DNA of 64,000 bases, taken from assembly GCF_047302465.1 (NCBI RefSeq), contig NZ_CP178621.1:744001-808000 (forward strand). The letters are read 5' to 3'. Each line of letters begins with the position of its first letter. Position 1 is the first letter of the stretch. Positions 51,756-59,914 of the stretch are shown here, piece after piece. The notes under the pieces were generated by a model that saw nothing but the letters and a program-made list of their open reading frames with translations, ran no database searches and had not been told where the DNA came from. Source of the stretch: JACMRP01 sp047302465. GTDB taxonomy: Bacteria; Bdellovibrionota; Bdellovibrionia; Bdellovibrionales; Bdellovibrionaceae. A program made the position numbers and the translations under genes.

Positions 51756-54245
51756 ATGAAATTGAAACTCCTGATCACGATTCTGGTGTTGGCAGCTCTT
51801 TTTTCAGGAGTGGTTCTTTGGCGCGTAGATAGATTTGTTTTTGGGGACCGTATGGCGTGGGCGGAAGCGCAAGCACGCAGTCAAGTTTCTTCGATCTCTC
51901 AAGCTATCAATTCAGAAATTCAATCTGCCCGTCGCATGTTGGGCACAGTCAGCAATGATTCTTTCAAACGTGAAACTGCGAACTGGAAAGCTTTCCAGCC
52001 GTACTACGCTCTTGCTTTGATGACGAATCAAGGTGGATCATTGGGAATTTCGCGCATGGTTTCGAAAGCGGATTCACCTGCTGCGGCTTGGACTGCAAAT
52101 GAACTTAGTCAGTACATCGGCTTCATGGGCAAAGAGCTCGAAAGCCGCGGCACTGTTTTGTTACGCGCTTTCAAAGATCCAGAGAAGAACCACCACATTG
52201 CCGTGATCTTTGCGGGTGGCGGAAATGCTTACATCTTGGTTGGTTCCGGCGAAAACTTTCAGTCTTTGATTGAATCGCAAAAAGGATCTTTGAGTTCTTT
52301 CTCGATTATCGCCAGTGATGGATTGATGATCGGTCATCAAATGCAAGATTATATTGGCAGCGTGATGAGCGACAGCACGATGCTTAAAGAAATCCGTTCG
52401 ACCGGGGCTTCTCATGGACTGGGCGCTTACATGCAGGGCAAAGATCAAATTTTTGGTATGTACGAGCTGGTACCAGGCACAAACACTTATGTGATTTCGA
52501 CAGTGCCGATTGCGGAGCTGATGAAAGGCCGTTTGTCTTTGGCTTGGCAGTTTGCGTTCATGTTGATCGGTTTGTGCTTTATCGGAGCTGCGATTTATTT
52601 CTGGCAAGAAAGAAAAGCGGCTTCGTTACCAAGTGCTGCGCCTTCAACACCGGCACATGTGATGGTGGCCGCGACTCCGGCGCCTTCACCAAAAACTTCT
52701 TACTCTCCGGATCTGACGCCGCCGCCAAAATCTCCGAAAGATATTCCGACAGCACCGATGCCGGCGCCAAAGCCAGCGCCGGGACCTTCTGTGGTCACTG
52801 CCGTTGAGAATCTGGCGGCTCCAATAGCTCCGAAAAAAGATTTAGCATCGATGGCGCCTGCAGCGGCGCTTCCGTCGGTACCGATGGCTCCGCATGAAAT
52901 TCAAGCCGAGAAGAACGAAGCCTATCGTCAAGTAGCGACGGCACTTGGCCAAGAGTTGCGCGCGCCTTTAGCGTCGATTCTTGGATTCTCGCAAATGGTA
53001 TTGGCAAAAACGCAAGAGCCTGAAGTCGTGCAGGCTGTAGAATCTATTTTGCGTGAAGCGCGTTCTTCGCGTGATGTTCTGGAAAAACTTTACACTTTCT
53101 CGGGCGAGCGCAGTTCTGAAAAAACAGAAGCGCGCATCGAAGGACCTTTGATGCAGGCTTTGAAAAATCTCGAAGCGAAGATTCAGCAAAAAGGCGTGAA
53201 GATCGAAAAAGATTTCAAAGAGACCTCACCATGGCCGATGGCAAATGCGGAAGTGACTAAAGCCTTCGAAAATATTTTGACGAACTCCATCGAAGCGATG
53301 GAGCGTATGCAAGACAAGGTAATCAAGATTTCGACCTGGGAAAGCGGCGAAGGTTTGCACGTGCAAGTGTCCGATACGGGTGAAGGTATCGAGATGGATA
53401 ACCTGACGAAGGTATTTGATCCGTTCTTCACGACGCGTTCTTTTGCTCAGCACGTGGGCTTGGGACTTCCGGTTGTTGTTGGAATTTTGAAAGAGCATCA
53501 AGCGCAAATTCAGATTCAGTCTCAGCGGGGTAAAGGCACGCAAGTGAATGTCGTATTTGCTGCTGTTGCCAAGAAAACCGATGTAGCCGCAAACGGGTTG
53601 CCGAAACCACCGATGCCTCCACCGGTTCGAGCTTCTGAGTTGCCGGCAGATTTGCCAAAGGTCAGTGCGCCAAGCCACGAAGATGTTGCTGTTCACGAGG
53701 CCGCTCAACAAGAAGTAGCACAAGCAGCGCCGAAATTGACAGATATGAATGTGGATAGCCTGTTGGAACTTTCTGGCGATGATATGCCTTTGCAGTTTTT
53801 AGATGGCCAAGGCTTTGACGAGCCGCCACCGGCAATACCGTTGCCACAAGCCGCGGTACCGAAGCCAACAAAACCTGCAGTGGCTCCGCCGCAAACAATG
53901 ACACCACCGACGGAGGAGATTCCAGAAATGAAAGAAACACCTGCAGAAGAGATGACCGTGTCGATGTCTCCGCCGCCAAAAGCTCCGCCTCTGACTCCGC
54001 AAACGCCGTCAGCCATTCCTCAGGCCATTGCAGCTGAGCGTGTAGCTGTAGCAGATAACGAAAAGACCGCAGTGATGACGCCTCCGGCGTTTACTGGTGA
54101 GAGTGAAGACGAACAAATTGCTGATGCAACTCGTATAGTGCCTTCGGTGGTGATTGATAAACCGGCAGCTCCGCCAATGATGACGAAGAAAACAGAGTTG
54201 GATTCTTACAAGGTCGAAGTGCGCAGACCTGGAAAGAGGACTTAA
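51756..54245 (+). CDS. Histidine-kinase-like protein lacking the phospho-histidine
   Basis: The 829-residue protein has two membrane helices (about 5-26 and 268-290) around a periplasmic sensor domain. A Pro/Ala-rich linker leads to the kinase core. In the H-box, the expected His is Gln399 (LGQELRAPLASILGF instead of xHELRTPL). The ATPase part looks intact: ENILTNSIEAMER (N-box), DTGEGIEMDN (G1), FDPFFTT (F) and VGLGLPVVVG (G2). The C-terminal 220 residues are again Pro/Ala-rich and disordered. It cannot phosphorylate itself in the normal way, so it may act as an ATP-driven scaffold. First gene of the ten-gene operon to 63826. Confidence 0.85.
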   Translation: MKLKLLITILVLAALFSGVVLWRVDRFVFGDRMAWAEAQARSQVSSISQAINSEIQSARRMLGTVSNDSFKRETANWKAFQPYYALALMTNQGGSLGISRMVSKADSPAAAWTANELSQYIGFMGKELESRGTVLLRAFKDPEKNHHIAVIFAGGGNAYILVGSGENFQSLIESQKGSLSSFSIIASDGLMIGHQMQDYIGSVMSDSTMLKEIRSTGASHGLGAYMQGKDQIFGMYELVPGTNTYVISTVPIAELMKGRLSLAWQFAFMLIGLCFIGAAIYFWQERKAASLPSAAPSTPAHVMVAATPAPSPKTSYSPDLTPPPKSPKDIPTAPMPAPKPAPGPSVVTAVENLAAPIAPKKDLASMAPAAALPSVPMAPHEIQAEKNEAYRQVATALGQELRAPLASILGFSQMVLAKTQEPEVVQAVESILREARSSRDVLEKLYTFSGERSSEKTEARIEGPLMQALKNLEAKIQQKGVKIEKDFKETSPWPMANAEVTKAFENILTNSIEAMERMQDKVIKISTWESGEGLHVQVSDTGEGIEMDNLTKVFDPFFTTRSFAQHVGLGLPVVVGILKEHQAQIQIQSQRGKGTQVNVVFAAVAKKTDVAANGLPKPPMPPPVRASELPADLPKVSAPSHEDVAVHEAAQQEVAQAAPKLTDMNVDSLLELSGDDMPLQFLDGQGFDEPPPAIPLPQAAVPKPTKPAVAPPQTMTPPTEEIPEMKETPAEEMTVSMSPPPKAPPLTPQTPSAIPQAIAAERVAVADNEKTAVMTPPAFTGESEDEQIADATRIVPSVVIDKPAAPPMMTKKTELDSYKVEVRRPGKRT

Positions 54246-55730
54246 TTGAATATTCGAGATCATAGTTCGCAATTTAGCATCTTTGTGTATAGTACAGATG
54301 TCGATCAGGGCGCCTCTGTAAAGGTGTCGTTGTCACAAGCGGGCTATGATGCCTATTACATTCAAGAGATGGAAGTCTTCCAGCAACGCTTGAAAGAAAT
54401 GACTCCGCATTTGGTGGTCTTCTCGACAACGTCGGTGCAAGGGATTCTTAGTGATTTTGTTAACAAGGTTCTCGAGGTCAGCCCTGAAATTAAATTGATC
54501 GCCATGGCCGAACCTCAACAGTTCGAGGCACTTTCCCAATACAACACTCTGGGTTTGGTCGATATCGTTTCTTTAGAAGGCCCAAGTTTGGATATGCGCG
54601 CCGTGTGGGCTGTGGACCAAACTTGTGAAACTTTGTACCTAACATATCAGAACGAGCAACTTTTCACCGATTGGAAAGAGGCGCAAGGTCAAAAAGATAA
54701 ACTGCAACAGCAAGTTAACGATCAAAAAGCCGTTCAACAAGAAACCAGTCAAATGCTGGTTTCAAATCGTGTTGCGGACTATCGTTCTTCACAAAGTAAA
54801 GAGGAAGTGCTGCAGAAATATTTTGAACGTCTTGAAAAAGTGCCGGCAGTGTATTTCAAATATCTTACATCAGTGCGTTCTTTCGTGGCGACTCATGCTT
54901 CGGGATTCTCTTCTCAGCAGATTCAAGGAGTGGGTTGTCAGCTAGAAGGTACGGATTTAGAAAGTTTGAATACGCAAATTACAGTGGGATTGTTGCCGCC
55001 GATTATGATGGAGATGTTGCAAAAAGTTTTCCAAATCCAAACTTCGCGGGTGTTGCCTTTGTTTGTGCAAAACCAGCTTGAAGGCGTTGTGATCTACTCG
55101 GGGGATCTCGGCAAAGCCGATACTTTGAGAGTCGGGGAAGAGTTCAGTCTTTTTGCTCTTTGCTATTCTTATTTCTGTCTCGAGAAAAAAGTTGAAAGCC
55201 TTGATGTGATGGATTTCGTCACGGATCTTTACAATCAAAAATTCTACGTCGACAAATTGCACGAAGAGCTAGAGCGCTCTCGTCGTTTGCAACAACCCGT
55301 GTCTGTTTTGAAAATCTCGATTGATGATTTCTTCGAGATCGAGCAGACCCTGGGCTCTAATGTTCGTGATGAAGTTTTAAAAACTATTGGGGACTATGTC
55401 CGACGCACGATTCGTACGAATGATTTTGCCTGCCGTACGCAGGTGAATGAGTTTGGGGTGATTCTTCCTCACTGTCACAAAAAAGGCGCAGCGCTTTTGG
55501 GCGAACGTCTTCGTCGCATTGTCGAGAGCAGCGCGATTTTGGATAGTGGCGTGAAAATTTCTATCAGCGTCGGGGTCAGCGAGTATCCGTCTTTGGCGGA
55601 CTCCGTGGGAAGTTTGGATGAAACCGCTACCAAAGCCTTGATGCACATCATGGAAAAAGGTGGCAACCGTATTTGTCTGTTTAAGCCTTCGGGAAACTTT
55701 ACGCCGGAATTTGAAGTGGTAGTCGATTAG
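54246..55730 (+). CDS. Receiver-like/degenerate GGDEF protein
   Basis: The 494-residue protein begins with TTG directly after the stop of the kinase-like gene. The N-terminal 110 residues have a receiver-like alternating pattern (FSIFVYSTDVDQG, LVVFSTTSVQG, KLIAMAEPQQFE), without a clear phospho-Asp. A helical linker and a GAF-like region precede a C-terminal domain of GGDEF fold (LYNQKFYVDKLHEEL, ISISVGVSEYPS), but the active-site GGDEF is QVNEF (residues 399-403) and the nucleotide-binding half is also altered. It is unlikely to make cyclic di-GMP; it may bind a nucleotide or a partner. Together with the upstream protein it may form a non-catalytic signalling pair. Confidence 0.82.
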   Translation: MNIRDHSSQFSIFVYSTDVDQGASVKVSLSQAGYDAYYIQEMEVFQQRLKEMTPHLVVFSTTSVQGILSDFVNKVLEVSPEIKLIAMAEPQQFEALSQYNTLGLVDIVSLEGPSLDMRAVWAVDQTCETLYLTYQNEQLFTDWKEAQGQKDKLQQQVNDQKAVQQETSQMLVSNRVADYRSSQSKEEVLQKYFERLEKVPAVYFKYLTSVRSFVATHASGFSSQQIQGVGCQLEGTDLESLNTQITVGLLPPIMMEMLQKVFQIQTSRVLPLFVQNQLEGVVIYSGDLGKADTLRVGEEFSLFALCYSYFCLEKKVESLDVMDFVTDLYNQKFYVDKLHEELERSRRLQQPVSVLKISIDDFFEIEQTLGSNVRDEVLKTIGDYVRRTIRTNDFACRTQVNEFGVILPHCHKKGAALLGERLRRIVESSAILDSGVKISISVGVSEYPSLADSVGSLDETATKALMHIMEKGGNRICLFKPSGNFTPEFEVVVD

Positions 55731-55741
55731 GGAGCTCTTTC

Positions 55742-56932
55742 GTGGAAATGTATCGACGCACATTTGCGGAAATTAATTTAGATCATATCGCGCACAATTT
55801 TGAGGCGCTGAAGCAAGCATTTCCCCAAGCGCCGTTTCTTTGTCCAATGGTCAAAGCCAATGCCTATGGCCATGGCGACGTCGCTGTGGCTCGCTGTCTT
55901 GAGCAAGTAGGTGCTAAGCATCTTGGTGTTTGTCTGATCGAAGAAGGCTTGCTGCTTCGTCGTGGCGGAGTGAAGGCCGAGATTTTGGTTTTCCGTGGTT
56001 TCGACCGCGAAGGTGCCGAGCAAATGATTCAGCACAATCTGACTCCGGTGGTTGCAAGCTGGGATCAGCTCGAGGCTATTCAAGAAGTTGCAAAAAAAGC
56101 TGTCGGCATTCATTTGAAATTTAATACCGGGATGAATCGCTTAGGTTTTCATCCTGAGGAAGCTCAGGATCTTTTCGAAGCATGTTGGCAAAATACTAAA
56201 ATCCGTGTTCAGGGGATTCTGACTCACCTTTACAACGGTGAAGATGCGGCTGACGCCCTTGGTGACAGTGCCGAGCAGTTGATGGGGATGGAGCACGTGA
56301 TCAGTGTTTTCAAACCTCTGAATCCGGTCGTACATACTTTGAATTCGTCGGGAATTCTCAGTCACCTGGCGGCGCGCGCGGGAAAACAAACTTCACATCC
56401 GTTGATGCGCGTGAATTGGGGACTACGTCCTGGGCTGATGATCTATGGTTACAATCCATTGAACGATCCCAAGCTTTTGCCTTTGAAACCAGCGATGACT
56501 TTGAAGTCGGTCGCGTCGACTTATCGCGAGCTAAGTGCCGGAGAAGTCGTCTCTTACGGTGGCACTTGGACTGCAAGAAAAGAGTCTGTCATTGCCGTCG
56601 TACCTATCGGATATGCAGATGGCTACCATCGAATTTTGTCTAACAAAGCTCAGGTGCTATTTGCTGGACAGAGAGTTCCCGTCGTGGGCAATATCTGCAT
56701 GGATTTTTTAATGTTGGATGTGACTGAAGCTGTGAAAAATAAAAACCTCAAAGACTTCAAGGATCAAGAGATCATTTTGTTTGGTCAAGATCATGAAGGT
56801 CAGGTGCTGTCTCCGGAAGAATTAGCCAAACATGCACAAACTATCACTTGGGAAATTCTCACAAGTGTTGGTGAGCGTGTGCCGCGCGTTTATACCGGAA
56901 GCTGGGCCAAAAAATTAGGAGTTGAGATTTGA
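55742..56932 (+). CDS. alr: Alanine racemase
   Basis: The 396-residue protein is a PLP enzyme of fold III; PMVKANAYGHGDV holds the PLP Lys. FNTGMNRLGFHPEE, RVNWGLRPGLMIYGYNPL and PIGYADGYHRILSNKAQVLF, cut here as IGYADGYHRILS, with GNICMDFLMLDV are the further Alr motifs. It makes D-alanine for peptidoglycan. The start is GTG at 55742 with GGGAG eight bases ahead, closer than the in-frame ATG at 55748. It overlaps the next gene by four bases. That an Mla-type transporter follows suggests an envelope-maintenance operon. Confidence 0.94.
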   Translation: MEMYRRTFAEINLDHIAHNFEALKQAFPQAPFLCPMVKANAYGHGDVAVARCLEQVGAKHLGVCLIEEGLLLRRGGVKAEILVFRGFDREGAEQMIQHNLTPVVASWDQLEAIQEVAKKAVGIHLKFNTGMNRLGFHPEEAQDLFEACWQNTKIRVQGILTHLYNGEDAADALGDSAEQLMGMEHVISVFKPLNPVVHTLNSSGILSHLAARAGKQTSHPLMRVNWGLRPGLMIYGYNPLNDPKLLPLKPAMTLKSVASTYRELSAGEVVSYGGTWTARKESVIAVVPIGYADGYHRILSNKAQVLFAGQRVPVVGNICMDFLMLDVTEAVKNKNLKDFKDQEIILFGQDHEGQVLSPEELAKHAQTITWEILTSVGERVPRVYTGSWAKKLGVEI

Positions 56933-57750
56933 TTCAAAAACTCGCCCGTTACACAGATGTCCTGCTAGAGACTTTCCGAGATTCAATCACAGGTGTGGTG
57001 AATGAAGTAGGTATGGTGGTTTTATTCATGACCACAAGCTTACGTCTGTTGTTCTCTAAGCCGAATCGTTATAACGAGATGGTTCGTCACATGGAATTCG
57101 TTGGCAATCAATCTATCGGCATTATTTCTTTGACGGGGTTGTTCACCGGTCTTGCGTTGTCTTTGCAAATTTATTTGGGCTTTAAGATGTTCAATGCCGT
57201 GAATATGGTGGGACCAGTGGTGGCCCTCGGGATCACTCGCGAGTTGGGTCCGGTGTTGACGGGATTGATTGTTGCCGCTCGTGCGGGTGGTGCGATGGCG
57301 GCACGTTTGGGTACAATGCGCGTGAACGAGCAGATCGATGCTTTGGACGTAATGGGTGTTAACACCAAACAATATTTGATAGCGCCAAGAATCGCTGCTG
57401 CTGTTGTGTGCATGCCGTTGTTGACTGCGGTCTTTGACTTTGTGTCCATGCTAGGAAGTTACGTTCTTTGCGTGAAATTAGTGCAGATTGATGAGGCCGT
57501 GTTCTGGCAGAAAATTCGCGACACTGTTGAAGTGCGACATATTAACGAAGGTCTTCTCAAAGCGGCAGTTTTTGGATTAGTCTTTGCAGTAATTTGTACA
57601 TACCGCGGTTTCAACACCACGGGCGGCGCCAAGGGAGTTGGTGAAGCAACCAATCAAGGTGTCGTTCAAAGCATGGTGATGATTATTATTTTGGATTATT
57701 TCATCGGAAATCTTATTCGTTTGTTCTATCTTGTGACGGGGATGAACTAA
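56929..57750 (+). CDS. mlaE: MlaE-like ABC transporter permease
   Basis: The 273-residue membrane protein is an MlaE/YrbE permease. It starts at TTG 56929 inside the alr stop, with AGGAG ahead. RHMEFVGNQSIGIISLTGLF, read as FVGNQSIGIISLTGLF, and the GPVVALGITRELGPVLTGLI region, with AARAGGAMAARLGTMRVNEQ, are the family hallmarks. It works in the inner membrane with the ATPase at 57750 and the MCE protein at 58511 to move phospholipids between membranes; direction is debated for the E. coli system. The three genes are in the usual order. Confidence 0.93.
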   Translation: MIQKLARYTDVLLETFRDSITGVVNEVGMVVLFMTTSLRLLFSKPNRYNEMVRHMEFVGNQSIGIISLTGLFTGLALSLQIYLGFKMFNAVNMVGPVVALGITRELGPVLTGLIVAARAGGAMAARLGTMRVNEQIDALDVMGVNTKQYLIAPRIAAAVVCMPLLTAVFDFVSMLGSYVLCVKLVQIDEAVFWQKIRDTVEVRHINEGLLKAAVFGLVFAVICTYRGFNTTGGAKGVGEATNQGVVQSMVMIIILDYFIGNLIRLFYLVTGMN

Positions 57751-58514
57751 TGCAAACTACTTCAGCGATTTCTCTTCAAGATGTAAGAAAGAGTTTTGAT
57801 GGCGGACACGAGTTCGTTCTGAAAGGTCTTTCTTTGGAAGTTCCCAGAGGAAGTTTGACGGCGATTATCGGTTTCTCGGGAACGGGAAAGAGTGTGGTGC
57901 TCAAACACATTCTTGGTTTGTACAAACCGACATCAGGAAATATTGAAGTGTTGGGACAAGACATCGGTCAAATGACACCGGATGATCTCACAAGATTCCG
58001 TCAGAAGTTTGGAGTTTTGTTTCAATCCGCAGCTTTGTTTGATGATATGACAGTACTTGAAAATGTTTGTTTTCCTCTGTTTGAGCACCGTCGTGAACTT
58101 CGACAATCCCAAGTAATTTCAATTGCCGAAGAACGTCTCGTCCAGGTTGGACTGGACAAAAAGCACTATAACAAACTCCCGAACCAGATCTCAGGCGGGA
58201 TGCAGAAACGCACGGGTCTAGCGAGAGCTCTCGCCCTAGATCCAGAAATATTAATTTACGATGAACCGACTACTGGATTAGATCCCATTCTTACCGAAAT
58301 GGTAGATAATCTAATACTAGAGACTCATAAGTCCCGGAAAGGACTGACTTCTATCATGGTATCGCATGATTTAGCTGCGGCGTTTCGTATCGCCGATCAC
58401 ATTGCGATGTTAGATGCTGGAAAAGTTCTTTTGAGTGGAACTGCTGAGGATTTTTTCAATAGTGATATTGAGTTAGTGAAGAGATTCGTCTCTAAAGGAA
58501 TGAAGCATAAATGA
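57750..58514 (+). CDS. mlaF: MlaF-like ABC transporter ATP-binding protein
   Basis: The 254-residue protein has GFSGTGKSVVLKHILG (Walker A), ISGGMQKRTGLARALA (signature), LIYDEPTTGLDPI (Walker B) and MVSHDL (H-loop). The GGMQKR form of the signature and the LDPI are typical of MlaF-type importers of the MCE systems. It powers the permease encoded directly upstream (one-base overlap). Membrane-side partners are the permease and the MCE protein. Confidence 0.95.
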   Translation: MQTTSAISLQDVRKSFDGGHEFVLKGLSLEVPRGSLTAIIGFSGTGKSVVLKHILGLYKPTSGNIEVLGQDIGQMTPDDLTRFRQKFGVLFQSAALFDDMTVLENVCFPLFEHRRELRQSQVISIAEERLVQVGLDKKHYNKLPNQISGGMQKRTGLARALALDPEILIYDEPTTGLDPILTEMVDNLILETHKSRKGLTSIMVSHDLAAAFRIADHIAMLDAGKVLLSGTAEDFFNSDIELVKRFVSKGMKHK

Positions 58515-59902
58515 GCTGGGTAAAATCACCAGAATTCAAAGTAGGACTTCTTGTTGTTGTTGTGGGCTCGCTCATTGCTTTTATGTCTATGCAAGTCAGC
58601 GAAGATCCAAGTTATTTAGGTCGTTCTAAGAAAGCTTGGTTCTTACTTAAGAACGCAGGCGGCTTGGTTAAAAACTCTGCCATCAAAACTGCCGGTATTC
58701 CTGTAGGAACAATCCGCGATATTACTCTGCAAGATGGCCAGGCTCGTATTGATATCACTGTAAAATCAGATGTGCATTTGACAGTCTCTGCAGTTGTAGA
58801 GATTCGTGCTCAAGGGATCTTGGGTGACAAACACGTTGAAATCTTCCCAGGCGTTCCTGGGGATCCGCCACTTCCAGATGGTGCCCAGATTTTGAACGTG
58901 AAAGAAAAAGGCTCGTTGGATAATTTGGTCGGCGAAGTTTCTGAAATCTCTTCGTCGCTCAAAAGTGTTTCTGAAGCTTTGAAAGAATCCATTACGGAAG
59001 ACGGAACTCGTAAACATATCTTAGGCCGTATCGTAACCAATGTTGAAAAACTCACTGGCGATATCGCGCAGATGACTGGCGAAAACAAAGAAAAAATCGG
59101 AAGTATCGTGGACGAGGTTCATGATGTGACTTCGACTTTGAGTGAGCTTGTGAACGACGAAGGCGAAGATGGCTTCAAAAAGTCTTGGAAAAAAGCCGTG
59201 GCTTCTTTGCAGCGTTTAGATTCTGTTTTGAAAAACACCGATGAAGTCATGGCAAAAGTTAACAACGGTCAAGGGACCATTGGTAAACTCATCAATGACG
59301 AAAGCACGGTGGAAGGTCTAAATACGACGATCGAAGGCATCAGCGGGATGCTTGAATCTGCAAATCGTATTCAAACAGGTTTCGACTTCCATGCAGAATA
59401 CTTGGGTGATGATGTAAAGGCGACGAAGACCACGGTGGGAATTCGTATTCAGCCAGGTCTTGATCGTTACTACTACTTGGGTATCATCGACGATCCAGCC
59501 GGTGTAGTTGAGCGTGAGTCTGTCACGGCAACAACGGGCGGAGCTTCGACAACAGTTGATCAAACTAAAACGTTCTATAACAAAACGAAATTTACCTTGT
59601 TGTTCGCGAAGAACTTCTACGATCTGACTCTGCGTGCAGGTATGATCGAGAATCAAGGTGGTTTCGGTGTCGATTATCATTTCTTCCGACGCAAGTTGCG
59701 TTTGTCGACCGAAGTCTTCGACTTTGGTTCGACCAACATCCGAGTGCAGGCTCAGTACAGTTTAATTCACGGTTTTTATATTTTGGGTGGTATGAACGAT
59801 ATGTTGGATAAGTCAGGCGCGCAAGCCAGTTATTTGGGTGCGGGTATCTTCCTGACCAACGACGACTTAAAGCTTTTACTATCATCGAAGTCGCCTTTAT
59901 AG
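58511..59902 (+). CDS. mlaD: MlaD/MCE protein with C-terminal beta-barrel-like domain
   Basis: The 463-residue protein has one N-terminal membrane helix (FKVGLLVVVVGSLIAFMSM), an MCE domain (LVKNSAIKTAGIPVGTIRD, ILGDKHVEIFPG) and a long helical stretch. From about residue 320, the rest is strand-rich (DRYYYLGIIDDP, FTLLFAKNFYDLTLRAGMI, RVQAQYSLIHGFYILGG), like an outer-membrane barrel. Typical MlaD is about 180 residues long, so this is far larger. The arrangement suggests one protein that starts in the inner membrane and ends at the outer one; that is an inference. It overlaps mlaF by four bases. Confidence 0.85.
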   Translation: MSWVKSPEFKVGLLVVVVGSLIAFMSMQVSEDPSYLGRSKKAWFLLKNAGGLVKNSAIKTAGIPVGTIRDITLQDGQARIDITVKSDVHLTVSAVVEIRAQGILGDKHVEIFPGVPGDPPLPDGAQILNVKEKGSLDNLVGEVSEISSSLKSVSEALKESITEDGTRKHILGRIVTNVEKLTGDIAQMTGENKEKIGSIVDEVHDVTSTLSELVNDEGEDGFKKSWKKAVASLQRLDSVLKNTDEVMAKVNNGQGTIGKLINDESTVEGLNTTIEGISGMLESANRIQTGFDFHAEYLGDDVKATKTTVGIRIQPGLDRYYYLGIIDDPAGVVERESVTATTGGASTTVDQTKTFYNKTKFTLLFAKNFYDLTLRAGMIENQGGFGVDYHFFRRKLRLSTEVFDFGSTNIRVQAQYSLIHGFYILGGMNDMLDKSGAQASYLGAGIFLTNDDLKLLLSSKSPL

Positions 59903-59914
59903 AGGAAATGAGAG

